Part shown: positions 12,301 to 25,689 of the stretch, piece by piece
Layout: each line of letters starts with the position of its first letter
Position numbering within the stretch: position 1 is the first letter of the stretch
NCBI GenBank assembly: GCA_947044405.1
Contig: CAMRHE010000077.1
Span: forward strand, 3,286,001-3,350,000
DNA from: Leptodactylus fallax
Taxonomy: Eukaryota; Chordata; Amphibia; Anura; Leptodactylidae
DNA length: 64,000 nucleotides
Direction of reading: 5' to 3'
Program-made: the position numbers and the translations under genes
The notes under the pieces: generated by a model
Told to the model about the DNA's origin: nothing
The model's input: the letters and a program-made list of their open reading frames with translations, nothing else
The model's database searches: none

Positions 12301-13092
12301 TTAGGCCCATCATCAGAAGCAGAAAGCCGCGACTGAATGTCTGTACCCTGCATCGGCATCCCATTCCAGGTAGCCGGCGGCTGCAAAACGGCAGAGGAAA
12401 ATGAAGAGGAATTCCGGAGTCCGTCAAGTGCTGTTTACATCTGTCATTACCTCTCTGTCAGGGGCTTATCTACCCGTGAACCAAAGGATTGGACAGATGT
12501 GTAATGCGTAATTCCAAATGCGTAACTCTTACCTCCTGTAACATCTGACATTGGGGAAGAGTCGGGAGGCCCATCATACACATTAGCCAGTCCCGTAAAA
12601 AAAAAATTGACATTGATGCATTCCATACCATGATGTGGCGGGCTTATAGATTGGAGTGCATGTCTTTGTTTTGTACCTAGGAACACAGGTCTGCTGTATT
12701 AGTTTAGCTAGAAAATGGAGATTTTCCAAGGGCAAGGCAGTGGGTTAGTTTCTCTTTTATCTTTTTACAAGACTGCTAAATCTCATTCTGCTGCCATGTT
12801 GGTGTTTCAGCAGTAAAAACAAAACCAGACCCAGTGACAGGCCCCTTGTGTACAGAACAGGCTTTTTGATGTTGCTCTCACCACTAACTGTTCCCAAACA
12901 GAAATAAAACTTAATAATTGATATGTTTTACAGACGTATTCCAGAAGCATTGCACTAAGGATGGTGCATTTTAAAGCTGAACTTTGCACCAAATTTTTGT
13001 CAGTATACAATGTTGGGTATATAGACATCATAGCCCCCCTTCTATGAATCAGAGTGTTTATACAGACTCACTCCAGGGGGCGCATTATGAAA
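12301..13092. other. Intron sequence, nothing recognised
   Basis: No terminal repeat, exon or RNA gene seen; short A-tracts only. Confidence 0.5.
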
Positions 13093-13349
13093 GAGGTTCA
13101 CATGGCAGAATATTACTAGTTGAAAAATTCAGCCTCAGAATTTGAAGCTGAATTTTTCTGCTTGACCAATTTCCACACTGGCCAGGCAGTATTTTTTTGC
13201 CGCTCATTCACTTCAGTGGGAGTTATCAGGCTGAACCCGACTGAAGATCAAGCATGGCACTTATTTTCTCGCTAGCTGAAAATTTTATAGAATGGTCAGA
13301 TTTCAGGGGGAATTCACCTCAAATTCAGCTGTGTGAACATACCCTAATA
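13093..13349. mobile_element. Foldback MITE, GGTTCACA type
   Basis: Left gaggttcacatggcagaata, right cagctgtgtgaacataccct. Interior inverted pairs include attcagcctcagaattt with its complement. Confidence 0.7.
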
Positions 13350-13408
13350 GATTAACTCCTTAGAGTGGACCTACAGGGATTATATGGTGAGCAACTACTA
13401 CTCTACAT

Positions 13409-13567
13409 CAGGGGTAGGGAATCTTCAGCACTCTAGTTGTTGTGGAACTACAACACCCAGCATGCCTATTTGCTCTGCTCTTCTTGGAGCTAGCCATGGA
13501 AGTGAAAGGTCATGCTGAGAGTTGTAGTTCCACATCAGCTGGAGTGCTGAAAGTTGCTGATCCCTAG
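13409..13567. mobile_element. hAT-type foldback MITE, same family as the 158-bp unit at 50 kb
   Basis: 159 bp with ends CAGGGGTAGGGAATCTTC and gaaagttgctgatccctag. The arms share ggaactacaac and the ctggagtgctga segment with the 50011 copy. I could not make out a clear 8-bp duplication. Confidence 0.72.
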
Positions 13568-14532
13568 TCTGTATTGTTTGATGCCTTATGTCAAGTCATC
13601 AAGAACGTTTGTCATGACTTCAATCCTAAGGATTTTCCATAGTAAATTTGCTTTTTATATTTGGCTATCGAAGTTTTTCAAAGGACTAGTAAGTTAGCGA
13701 TGAGGAAGTCTGACAAATATACCGTGTCTGGCAGATAGAGGCCTTACTGTCATTAAGTCATATGTATATGTACTCTAAGAGTATTTATATATGGTTAATT
13801 TATATGGGTTAACCCATAAGGCCAACTAGGTGCAATGTGTCTACAATGTGATCCTTAGATAAGGTCACACAACTTGAGCTGCATGTTGAAAATTCACAAT
13901 ATTGGTGTATTTTAGCTATGTCTGAAATCTTATTGGAGTAGGTGATTTCTCTTCAATATATTCAGTATTTTCCATTTCTTCTGATAGTCACAGTTTCATG
14001 TCCTGTGACAGTGACGGCCGGCTGTCTACCAGAGCGCCACACGATAAAGGCCAGAAGTAGCTAAAGAATACCATGCATTGGGGTAGCACTGGTTAAAGAG
14101 AGGATTTAGAAATTCTGCTTTAATTGTAAATTGTCAATTTCTATTTTTTTCTTCTAAAATTGTTAGATATTTCTAGCAAAGTCTAGTTTTCATGATAACA
14201 TTTTTTATGTTTTTCTCTGTAGTTTTGAGGGAGCTCTTGGCTTTCCTGTCTTTCTGTCTCAGTAAATACTGTATTCTCCATAACTTGGCAATACTGCAGA
14301 ACAGTCATTTAGTCCTCTGTTATTGCTCCTAGAGCTGTATGAATAAATTGACAACTTGGTTTTATTTGTCAATGGGGTGTGTCCCTATACAGTCTGACAC
14401 TGGCTGCTCTAATAGTACAGTGTGATGGGGCGCACCCACAACTAGTAACACCCAGTTACCAATATATTCATAAACTTCTAGTTGAATAGGAACAGCCATA
14501 GCGGATCTGTCAGAAGAGCAGACTAGCTGTCT

Positions 14533-14859
14533 TTAAAGGGAGTCTGTCAGCAGGAAGTTGTTTAGAAACTTAATCCCAGTATGTTGTAGAGGTGATTCTA
14601 CAGTTTCCAAATAGGCCTCTGTTATTCCTCTTTTGGACCATCGTTTTCATGTAGATTGCCCATTTTATTCATATGCAAATAAGGGGAAAGTGTTTTGGGG
14701 GCGTGTCTTAGTTAGCCTGGGCTTTTGCTTTCAGTTGAGCATGAATAAAACAGCAATTGACATGAAAATGGGGCTCCAAAGCTGAAACTGTAGAATCACC
14801 TCTACAGGGTTATTGGGATTAGGTTTATAACCAATTCACTGCTGACAGACTCCCTCTAA
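14533..14859. mobile_element. T2-type foldback MITE
   Basis: TTAA + AGGGAGTCTGTCAGCAG on the left; CTGCTGACAGACTCCCT + CTAA on the right, a one-base change from TTAA. The arms also pair agaggtgattctacagtttc with its complement. Confidence 0.88.
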
Positions 14860-15701
14860 AGGACTATTCCCATCTTGGCAAATGACCGGTGAGATGAGAA
14901 TCACTGCTTCCAAGTTCAGGCCCCTAGGCTTTAGAGCCCATAGACACAACTGGGAGCTACGGAAAGAGTTTAGCACATTTAGATACGCTGTTTCTGTGAC
15001 CTGTGAAATTACAGAAAGCATGTAGCTCGCTGTGCTAGGCGGTTTCCATAGCTCACATTCTTCTTCCTGGGAGTTACGGGAACAGTGTAGAGCAGCTTTG
15101 CTTGGCTACTCCCTTAAGTCCTGCCGTACGGGTCAGAATGGGCATCAGTTATCCCTATCTTGGTAGTGATTTGTCAGGATGGAAGTTACCCTTTAAGTGT
15201 ATCTCTTGCAGTACAGAAAATTTGCTGCTGTAGTATATTGTAGCTCTAATATTCTGCAGACTTTGAGAAAACATGTACCTGACCATACCGGTATTGCTTT
15301 TCTTTTCTGCAAGCTACAAATCAACATGAAGTAACGTGTAGAGCGCTGTAAAAGTGAGTAATAGCTTCTGTGCTAGGTTCAGAGCTCCTGTCAGCTTGAG
15401 TATATTTATATGCCATCCAGAATCTGCAGTGTTTCGCCAAGTAGTTTGGGTCATACTGTGTAACTGCCCGAACTCCTCCCAAGCCGTTCTCTCATGGAGC
15501 GCTTAGCTTACGGGGAATCTTCTTGACATCACCTAAAATAAATGTAATGTCACTTTATATGGAATTATTTTATAAAACTGTAACCAGTGACAGGTGTAGA
15601 GATCCATGGAGTACCGTATGAAGGTCCTGCTTCGGGATTCAGTAGCATTCCTGTTTTGGCATTGCTTTAAGTCAGTGTGTTCTTTCTTAGTGTATGTGTA
15701 A
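14860..15701. other. Intron sequence, nothing recognised
   Basis: A weak internal duplication of cgtttccgtag-like segments (14945-15110); otherwise nothing. Confidence 0.45.
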
Positions 15702-15811
15702 CGTTAGGTTCACAATAGTGTCGCCTCTCTGTTATTCTAGTCCGGTGGAGGAAAATGTCCTCAGTGCAAGACTTTTTCCTCCACGACTTTTCAGACATAC
15801 ATTGTGACGGC

Positions 15812-16065
15812 TTACGCTAAGTTCACACTAGCATTCAGATTTTTGTCCTTCAGGTCCGCTTGTGGACCCAAAGAACGGAAACCCTATCCATTTAAAAAGC
15901 AGTTACATGCAGGAACCTGCGGACCCCAAAGACTATAATGGGGTCTGCCCGGTATCCACCGGACATGGCGGAGAGAAAAGTCCTCCTTGCAGGACTTTTC
16001 TCTCTGACAATTTGAAGCGGAATCTGGGACTGAGAGGCTCGAACGCTGGTGTGAACCTAGCGTTA
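15812..16065. mobile_element. PIF/Harbinger-like foldback MITE with TTA duplication
   Basis: Unit 15815-16062 (248 bp) between TTA at 15812-15814 and 16063-16065. Ends are CGCTAAGTTCACACTAGC and its complement GTGTGAACCTAGCG. Contains gcaggacttttctctctgac. It sits inside an older copy whose left end (cgttaggttcacaatagtg) begins near 15702. Confidence 0.85.
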
Positions 16066-16577
16066 GCCTTAAATAAGTTGTCTGATATTTCGGGTCCTTC
16101 TGCCATAAGCTGATCGAAGGGTTTTGTCACTTCTAGGAACTCTAATGATCAGTTTATAATGGTGGGGGGATATTTGATTGTAGGGCACATTTTTAAAGTT
16201 TTGACATCAAATACCCCATCATTATATATGTGAGTTTTTCACCTTAGAGCCATAGTAACAAACCTAAGGGTATTTTAACTCTGTTTGGGTCTATGGAATA
16301 GTCACAGACATTTCCACTATTTGGATTTTATGTACTTGGGAGAGCACTTTGCACAAAGCCTGTACAGCGCATGCTGCCTGCTGGCGACACATACGGCACT
16401 ATGCATATAGGAGAAGATGCCAATGTAAATTGACATGTGATGAAACGTGATCTTAGTGACCAAGCTATTGTTTGCATTTTCTTTCAATGCATTTTGGGGA
16501 ACATAAGATTTTTTTGGTTACTTTTTAATTTTTTCACTTTCGCCACTTTCTTCTTTCTATGGCAGGATGACTACATT

Positions 16578-17081
16578 TTAAAGGGAATCTGTTAGGTCAA
16601 TCTGGGACACAAGACCACCCACAGTTCCTTATAGACCTGGGGTTTAGTGTCCCAGATCGCCCTGTTGTAATGCAATCCGCAGGCGCATTAAAAATAAAAA
16701 ACCTTTATACTTACCAAGAGAAGGGTCCGATCGACGCTGTTTGGCAAGAACGGCCCAACTTATTCATGAGCTTCTTTGTTGGCTCGCCTTCCCCATGCTC
16801 CCAGCGCCTGCGCTGTTCTTCAGTGAAGCCAAAGATGGACACCCCGGCTTCACTGCGTAATTGCGTGGCAGGTGCACTGAAGCCGAGGTGTACTCCTCTG
16901 GCTTCATTGAAGAACTGCGCAGGTGCGGGGAGTACAGCGGCAGGGGGAGTATAAAGCTTTTTTATTTTTAATGCAGCCATGGATTGTGTTATAACAGGGT
17001 GATTTGGGACACTAAACCCCCGGTCCATATGGACGTGTGGGTGGTTTAGTGTCCCAAATTGCCCTGACAGATTCCCTTTAA
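16578..17081. mobile_element. T2-type foldback MITE with TTAA on both sides
   Basis: TTAA + AGGGAATCTGT at 16578 and ACAGATTCCCT + TTAA at 17067-17081. Inverted arms of about 120 bp include gtttagtgtcccagatcgcc and its mirror. Confidence 0.9.
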
Positions 17082-18691
17082 GAAAATGGGCAGAGTGTGC
17101 TGGGATCAAGGCAGTCCAGAGATGCCTCGGGCCTTTGCATTTACTGTAACACGCCAAAAAACTGGAGTGAGTTATACCTGAAATTTCAATTGTTACTCAT
17201 GGGACCTCCCATGGCCCTCCATAATTATTGCCTGAGCCTCTTAATAATTCTGGTATATCTTGTGCCAGCAGGGGGATGGATTAAGACTGGGGTAGGAAAC
17301 GCTAGTTTTAAAATATTTCATTAAATGTGTTCTTAGCAGGCAACCTTTAATAATTGATGTAAGTATCATGTAAATGAAATATGAATTGTCTGTAACACCA
17401 CGGTGGTATCATTCTGTTTTTCACCATAATACTACCAATATTGCAATCTTCAGTATAATGGACAATTGTCTTTTAGATATGTTGTAGCCATTAAAATCAC
17501 AAAACTGTACTTGGTCTCCTCCACTATACTATTTTGGAACATCACTTTTCAATGGACCGTGAATGCTACAAAAATAATAAGGTATTTATATTGCTGGGTT
17601 GTTACTTTGTTTTACAATCTATTTATTTTTTCAATGTGCATATTTTTCTAAGGGATCTATTCATTTTACTGTCAGGGTAGAATCTATGCGGACTTCAAGA
17701 ATGTTGATACTTCTCATTATTCCTATAAATGTCCTCCTGAAGCTTCATGGGGTCACGTTTGTCATCAGAAGCCTTTGTACTGTAAAAATGAAAGCAATTT
17801 TGCGTTTTCTTCTATTCACATTGAACAGGAGAGCAAAGAATTTTTAGTGACACTAAAATGACTTACTGTTCCCCAAGTTGAGGTTGAACTGCACAAAAAA
17901 TCGGATAATCTACGTCTACCAAATAAAATCTTCTGGCTGAATGTGTATGGCATTTACCAATGAGTGGGTGCTATTCTATATATTAGTATATACATTAGGA
18001 TTTTATGTAGGTTTTGAATTTTTAGAATATCCTAAAATTTATATTATATAGAGTGAAAGGGTTTGTCCAATTTTTTTAAAAACAGCTAAAAGTGTTGTGA
18101 AATATAAAGTAAGGCTATGTTGACATATGTGTTGGAGTCTCCAGTGTAGAGTCTGGCAAAACTCCTAAACGACAAGGCCAACTTTTTCATCTGGTGACAT
18201 CTATTAAAAATTGACAGACTCCTGATAGACTCCATTATAGTCAACGGGATCCCTCAGTATTATTTGACAAAACTATTTTTTAGTTCCTCTGGTCCTGTGA
18301 AGGACTAAAAGAATGGAAACAGTGAGACAGGTGTGACCTAGCATAATACTCACCTTACTGATCCTCTTCGGTGCCCATTCTGGCGCTTCCCTTTCCTCCA
18401 TTGGTCTTTGTACCTTCTGCCAGACATGGACATGTGACTGCTGCAGCCTGTCAGTGGCTGCATCGGTGTTAATAGTTTACAGTAAGTGACTGAAGTGGCC
18501 ACAAGTCCAGATTGGAACATCTTCACTAAAGATTAAGATATAAAGACGGAACTAAGAATGGAAGCGGCTGAGAATTAGTAAGTAGCTTTCTTTATTTTTA
18601 CACCATTCATTACCTGAACAAGCCCATTTTAGAAGTTAATGGATATCTTCAATACTGGGGAAAGTGGAACACACAAATCTGAATACTTTTA
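17082..18691. other. Intron sequence, nothing recognised
   Basis: AT-rich with no terminal repeats or exon signals that I can defend. Confidence 0.5.
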
Positions 18692-18775
18692 GGCTGAGGC
18701 CACACATTGCGGAAAAGTAAATTTTGTTGTTGCAGATTTTCCTGCAGTTTTTTGAGCCAAAGCCAGGAGTGTACT
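18692..18775 (+). mobile_element. Left half of a GAGGCCACAC-type MITE
   Basis: taggctgaggccacacattg, then gttttttgagccaaagccag, as in the full copies at 530 and 47294. Confidence 0.7.
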
Positions 18776-19670
18776 CAGTAGAAGATGTTGAAGCTTCCTT
18801 TATTTTGGAAATCCCTATCTCTAAGTAAATAAATGAGAATTACCTTCCTTTTAACTTATTTATGACATTTCCAGTTATCATTAATAGATCAATAAATAAT
18901 GATACACAAAAATTATCCAACTACCACCTGGAGTTCTGGAAAGCCAAATTTGGCTACAGGTGCCTAGGGGATTGTGTTATACCTTCCTTTGGGTCAACTA
19001 ACTAGACTTTTGAAAGGTTTAACTTAATGGAAAATGTATTTTTTTTTTCGACCTAAGTAACTATGCAATGCTTTTTATGCTCAGTGAATACATATTCATG
19101 CCGCATAGTCTAAAGCTACTGTTTCCTCAGACTGGACAGTGGTCACCCTTCCATCTGGTGCCAAATAACAGATTGTAGCCAGGAACTGTTAAAGGTTAAT
19201 CACCAGAGTTTATTGCAACAACACAATGTAACTCTGGAGAGACGGCACCTTGCTGGATTATGTTTGCACACCTCTGCACAATTCACGTTTATGGTCCTGA
19301 AGTGCATGCACATGCGGCATAAACATCATTTCTCTTATGAGTGCTCAGGTAGTTCAGATGGGACCTGAGCCCAGGTTCATTATCGGGAATATCTGGGAGA
19401 AAAAAATGTCTGGCGGTGTTTATGACTTTATATTGAACATTTGTTTCATTCATTTATTGTATTCTTTCTAATGTTTCCCTGCATTTCACATTCACAAGTA
19501 CTTCCCCTGCAGACCCCAGCTATGTGATTTCTTTGTGAAATTTTAATTAAGGACACCCTTTAGATTTTTACCATAGTCAAATTCTCAATATATATATATA
19601 TATTTTTAATCATCCCTTTCCAGCCAGAACAGTGGTTGCACCATTGGTCATAGCCTGTACCAACATTCTC

Positions 19671-20080
19671 CTAAAGAAGCACCTCCGTAAAAAAAAATGT
19701 TCCCCCCCATCAATTTTGAAAAGGAATCAGTATGTAGTATAATGTTACTGAAACCTTATTGACAGTAAAGTTATGTGCTCCCATCTGGAGCACTATCCTC
19801 CTTCCTGCATGTCTGATGACTCAGTTTCCTGTATAAGTCATACTGCATGTCTATGGAAGTCAGATTGAGGCCCTAGCAGACCTTTGATTTCCTGTTCATC
19901 CAGTAAATACTGTGTGCATCCCAGATGCAGAAAGGAGGCCAGTGCTCCGGAGAGGAGCACATAACTTCACAATAAAGCTGTCCGTAAGTTATTCATTACC
20001 ATTATACTATACACAGCCACATTTTCAAATGATGGAAGGAACAAGATTTTTTTTTTTTTTTTACTAGGGTGCTTCTTTAA
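19671..20080. mobile_element. T2-type foldback MITE
   Basis: Left CTAA + AGAAGCACC, right GGGTGCTTCT + TTAA (20077-20080). Inner arms pair gttatgtgctcccatctgga with ggagaggagcacataac. Confidence 0.8.
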
Positions 20081-21309
20081 TTTAAATTTCTTTTAATTTA
20101 TCTTATAAAGTGTTGAGAACACAAAAGGAGTCCTTTATAATGCAAAACCAGGGATTGGTGCAAATATAGAAAGAAGTGTATAACATATAATTACATCTGT
20201 CAACACTGACTGCATATCTGCACCTTACCAACAACTATGGGCACCTTACAGTATGTGAAGGCATTGCCATATATCCTTCTGACTAATGAGGCAATTTCAG
20301 GACTATACAATGAACCTATAAATTATAGAAGATTATCGCTGCTAAAACCTTATATTTTAACTTGTTCTTGATATTGGTATTTTTTTTAGCAGGGATGTTA
20401 CATCATTAAATGTTCTTTTTTTACATTTAAATGTTCTGTATGATTTGATTTTTGAAGAAAAAAATTGCCGCCTTCCCCATTGCATAATAGGGAGAATGCA
20501 TCACCTAATAGATGCACCATATGGTGTCACATGAAGAGCCTATGGGTCCAAAATAAGTGTGTCACTGTACAAGGTCAGTGTGCAAGGGAAGGACATAAAG
20601 CAGTCATCAGATGGATTCCTATTATAGTAATTGCTTTCTTTGTACGCTCCTGATAATAGAAAAAGACTGTTAAGGTTAAATCTTTGGCTTTATTGCAGAA
20701 ATTTCTGAGACTGTCCCATTCATCTGAATGGGCTTTGTACAGACCCATGCACATGCCACCAACGCAAAACATTTCAGATGACCGGAATTGAATTTCAGTC
20801 ACAGAAATTGAGGAAACAAATCTGTCATGTGTGAAGGCACCCTTAAAAATGGGTTTTCTGAGGTCAAAATTTTTTATTCACCACTCAGTATGGGTTAAAA
20901 AAAAAGACTTTCACCTTACCAATTACCCGCCACTGCCCAGGTTCCTTGCCGGCGTCTTTCTGGTCCCTCTTGACACAGGAAATGCCCATAACATTGACCT
21001 GATCAGTGATTTGTAGAGTGGGTGAGACAGCACCAGTAAACCCTAGAACAGAAGTAGCGGTGGACTGGTGAGGTGAACACCACATTTTTATTTTTTAACC
21101 CATCCCGAGACATATATTGTGCCCCCCAGAATACCCTTTCAGTGGCTAAGCATTTGCCTTTCAGGAGTCTGGGAAGGATGGGTGACCTGATGGCAGCTGT
21201 CATAGCAGCCATTTACTGCTGTCTATTTTTGTAAACCGGGAGACAAGGATCAGACATAAAGGAACACATGAATGCCTGTATTTCCTGGTGACTGTTTTTT
21301 TCTGTTTAG
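20081..21309. other. Intron sequence, nothing recognised
   Basis: No element ends or exon signals seen. Confidence 0.5.
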
Positions 21310-21876
21310 GTTGATACAGTCTCTATTGACTGTATCAGATGTAAGAGGGCGTTGGTGACCGTCAGTAGTGTCCGTTGCTATTGTCCGTTACAAGATTTTA
21401 GCATCGGACACTAGCTGAACCGTCAGAAATCCGTTAAAATTTCCATTCATTTCAATGGGTTTTTATATTGTGTCCGTTTACACCCAATCAGTCAGAAGTC
21501 CGTTTTTTTTCCACGGACAAAAAATCCTACACGCAGGACTTTTTTTTCCGTTTGGAAAAACGGATTCTTGACGGACTGTAAGTGTCAGTTATTTTTTTAA
21601 CATTGAAGTCTATGGGTAGCGGATTTATAATGCACAGTAACTTATAGCCATCAGTTACTGTCCGTTATTTTACCGGACAGTGTTAAAAAACGGACACTAA
21701 GTGATGCTAATGTGTCCGTTTTTTTTTTAACTGATCCATTGATTGGATCAGTTAACAAAACGGACACATTAACATCAGTTAGTGTCCGTTAATGTCTGTT
21801 AGGATAGGTGTCCGTTTTTTCTTTGTTAACGGACACCTTCATAATGGAATCCAACGGTAGTGTGAACCCTGCCTTA
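21310..21876. mobile_element. Foldback MITE rich in GTCCGTT repeats, GTGTGAACC end
   Basis: Many inverted copies of gtgtccgtt/aacggacac across the unit, with a right end gtagtgtgaaccctgcctta. Same family as 41140, 53903 and 59165. Confidence 0.78.
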
Positions 21877-23426
21877 GCTCATACATTCGGTAGGAGCTTA
21901 CATCTCCCCGTGATCACTGCAGCTCCCTTTCTAGTGTGTGAAGTTTTTAGGGTATGACAGCTCAGCAGTGGTTAATCTTTCCGCTGACTGATTTTCTGAT
22001 TTGAAGCATCTGTATAAATTAAATATTGATTGTCTGTATCATATTTTGCAAGTCCGTCTCTGCTGAAAGTCCATTGAAACCCAGCCGCGCCACAGTCAGG
22101 AGTGGAGCAGCAGATTGAATAAACTCAGTCACGCCACAACTTCTGACCTGTAAAGATTTCGTACAGCTGTGGTAGTGGAGCAGAACAATTCCCACCGGAG
22201 CGACGCTGTCATCTCCACTCCGTAGACAGTGCCTGAGAAAGCCCAGATTCCTACTTCCTGCGCTTGCTGTAAATCTAAAAAAATCCCCAGTGTTGTCATT
22301 ATTATAAAATACATCATTTCAGCTGGAGGCAGCTATTAGGAAGAAAATACCTGGAGTCTAAAAATATCCCAGAATATAGAACTAGATAGGCACCTGACTT
22401 TGGCTGCAAGTCCTCACAGGAGCCGTGGCTCTCAGTACCACAGTGTCACAGAAGCTTCTTAAGAAAGCGATAACAGGAAGATGCTTAAGTTTAACCCCTT
22501 TTCTTTTTAGTATGTCATATGCCTGATACCGCCAGTTACAGAGCTCTGAATAACTTACTTTCTCTGTTTTTCATCTTTTCAAGAAATACATATACTGAAA
22601 GAGTACTATATATATATTGTCTTGAAAGGATTTTTCTGAGATGGAAAAAATGTAGTGAAAGGGAGGAAATCGTGTACTGTAAATGAAAGAAAGGCCCATT
22701 ACTCACCTGATATTTCTCCTACCACTCCAGTGATCCCCACTGGTCATTGTAGATTTTCCTGCAGTGGTGGTGTGCCCATGTGAACGGGGCACCCAGTCAC
22801 TGGGGCTGTAAATGGGTGTATGGCTGACCACTAATGCAGAAAAATAGTCAAAAACCAGCAATCCTGGGGCAGGGAATTTTCAGGAGAGTAAGAGTATGTG
22901 GATTTTTGGGTATTTTTTTGCAAACTGATTTTAACACATTTTCCACATAAGGATTGTCAAAAAAAAAAAACCAAAAAAAAAAAACCTCGATTCTGCTTCC
23001 TTTTCAGTTCAAAAACAGCCAGAGGAAAGAAAAGTCTTGTGCTGTCTTTCTGTGATTTTACCCTGAAACCACAGTCACATAGAGATTAGCCCTATTATCA
23101 GGGATCACTTTTGATTTATAGCATTTTCCATAAAAGTTTAGGAATGTTTTAAATCTGCAGACTTTGGCAGAAACCAGAGGCTCAGCCTTTAGATTTCTGC
23201 CCCAGGTGAACCCAACATGGAGTTAAGAAGCTTCCTTCCAATAGCTCTGAAACTGCAGAGGGTAGCTACAGACTGGTTCACCCCATTGAATGAGCAGCAG
23301 AAACCTTACGCTCAGAACCAATTATATATTTTATCGTAAGTGAATGTTCCAGAATATTTTTTCTTGTTGTTATTTTATGCCATTTCCTCCCTTTGGCCAA
23401 ATTTATTCAGTTCTTGAAAAACCATA
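21877..23426. other. Intron sequence, A-rich tract only
   Basis: Poly-A run near 22960-22985; nothing else recognised. Confidence 0.5.
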
Positions 23427-23694
23427 TTAAAGGGGTTATCTGGGGACTTAAATTTAGCTTTCTGTATGTGGCGGATTCATCACCATGGACCTTGCTGACT
23501 TTACTGCAGACAGCCCACATAGCACAAGTAAATTACCTGTAAGATCAGTAGAGGAGGGAGGGGGCAAAGTGACCCTGGGGTCTGGGGCCGTTTCCGATCA
23601 CGTGACCCTGGGGGTCGGAACCAGATCGGAACCCCATGATGAGTAATCCGCTGGATACAGCAAGTTAAATTTAAGTCCCTGACAGCCCCTTTAC
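23427..23694. mobile_element. T2-type MITE
   Basis: TTAA + AGGGGTTATCTGGGGAC on the left, gtccctgacagcccct + TTAC on the right. The right TTAA is worn. Confidence 0.7.
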
Positions 23695-23833
23695 GACTAA
23701 GGCCACATTTAGTGAATTGCAGCTGAAATGCGCTGTGGGGAAAAAAATGCAGCGGAATAAGAGTGTTTATAAACTGAGTAAATGTAATGCTTTACATTTC
23801 TAATAATCTATAAGGTTTCTTTATCAACTATTA

Positions 23834-23983
23834 CAGTGAGGAAAAAAAAGTATTTAGTCAGCCACCAATTGTTCAAGTTCTCCCACTTAAAAAGATGAGG
23901 CCGGCCTGTAATTGACATCATAGGTAGACCTCAACTATGAGAGACAAAATGAGAAAACAAATCCAGAAAATCGCATTGTCTGA
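23834..23983 (+). mobile_element. Solo terminal repeat of the same Tc1-like family
   Basis: About 150 bp starting CAGTGAGGAAAAAAAAGTAT after TA. It matches the left end of the 35802 element through the segments tcagccaccaattg, gatgaggccggcctg and ctatgagagacaaaatgag. The match stops near 23983 and no transposase follows. Confidence 0.85.
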
Positions 23984-25585
23984 TGTCTGATTCTGGAACA
24001 TATAACATGAGGGTTATGTAATTCATTATCAGACTACAGTCCGGGATGTGTCAGCTCAACCTTGCACTTCACTTGAAACATTGCACCTGCTTCAGCTTTG
24101 AGTCTCATGAAAGCCATGAGTCCATTCCATGCCAAAAACCTGAGCAAAATCCATGCCAGCCTGCATCCCATTTCTGACTGGTGTTTCAACAATCTTACTG
24201 ACATACATTGAGAAATTTTGATGTGATTCTCCTGCATTTCTTTCTCCATGTGAATTAGTGGCATGTTACTTATTTGGGAGGAAAGTCAATGGAGCCCCAT
24301 TGGATGATGATGGTGGTAATGGTTGTGTGGATCTGCAAACTGCACATATGCAGCAAATTCATAGTCGACCAAAAAGGGTCAGTCTTATGTTTCTGCTGCA
24401 AAAAATACAAGAAAATATTCTGTCCTGTAAGCATACCCTTATGGTGGACAAAATAGATTTATTTATGTGGGAAAAAATAGACTGGACCGCTTCAATGATT
24501 CCTCCTCCAGGTCAGGTTGTGACAATTATAGCCTATATTACCTAAACCTAAATTATAGGGTGGTAAAATCAAAATGATACCATCTAGCTCCTGTTCAGAG
24601 TATACAGAGAATATCTTCTCAGGTAGATTGTGCTAAAAATGCTCTATTTGTTGTCATAGCACATAATCCGGTAGATAAGAATGGGGAGGATCAATCTAAA
24701 TGTGACGTTTTATGGCTTTTAGAAAATGGACCAGATGGTTGTTATCTTTTGTCATGTTCAATCTAGAGCAATTACTTGTGTCAAATTATGATGCGGCTCT
24801 GCAGGTCATTCCCTTTATCCAATGGCCTTTTCTATCGCTCTGCATCCATCCACACAGCCAATGTACAAGCCGCCCTATTGTGTCCAGCCTCTCTGCTAAA
24901 TTACATCTACTGAACAGTGATTTGTGCTGCAGAGAAAACTGTTTGTTTTGTGCGTGCCCAACACAGTGGGTCAGTGTGAATGGTGCATTGTCCGGCAAAC
25001 AAATTACTGGCTTCCTAATGGACCCAGGTGTGTCTCTACCTTTTCATATGCCACAGCATTTTCATAACCCATCTGCTATTTGCAGTAGTTTTCAGAAAGT
25101 CAGATTTGTAATTGGCGGAATTATGTGCCAGCGCACAACCACATATGAGGGTGACATTATTTAACACAATGTCTATACACAGAGCTACGAGCTACATCTC
25201 CTGTTTACTGTTTTCCTGCCTTATTGCAGTGGCTTTTTTCACTTTTTATTAATTCATTATTATCTTCCACAGTCAGAATTAATGTAGAGATGTCTGTTTG
25301 TGGTAATTATGATAATTATTGTCCAAGTCTGGGGCCATCTTCACTGTAATTAATAATACAATATACAGGACATCAGGTGGAATTGTAGCACAGACTCTAC
25401 AAACAGGAAGAGACTGAGACAAAGACATAATTGTATATTAGGGAATGTAGCATATCGTAATTACCTAATATGGTGCAGTGGTTTATCAAGTTGCAATATT
25501 AATTTGGTCTAGGACAACCACTTAAAGTTGAAAATATTGTGTGACCATAATTTAGTAATTTGGTCCAAAGTCTTCAAAATGCCAA
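23984..25585. other. Intron sequence, no element recognised
   Basis: The longest open frame (150 codons at 24712-25164) shows no domain and looks like chance. The 25195-25345 stretch is AT-rich and of unknown nature. Confidence 0.45.
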
Positions 25586-25598
25586 TCACACACACATG

Positions 25599-25645
<47 letters not shown>
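25586..25645. repeat. (CA)n then (TA)n microsatellite
   Basis: cacacacatgcacac followed by about 22 TA units to 25645. Confidence 0.95.
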
Positions 25646-25647
<2 letters not shown>

Positions 25648-25689
25648 CATAGAGAAATCAGGCGCTTCTAAAGATTTTATGTCTTTCAT

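Noticed and set aside
24712..25164. 150-codon open frame on the + strand
   Set aside because: No domain, no splice context, ordinary AT-rich composition; expected by chance in 64 kb.
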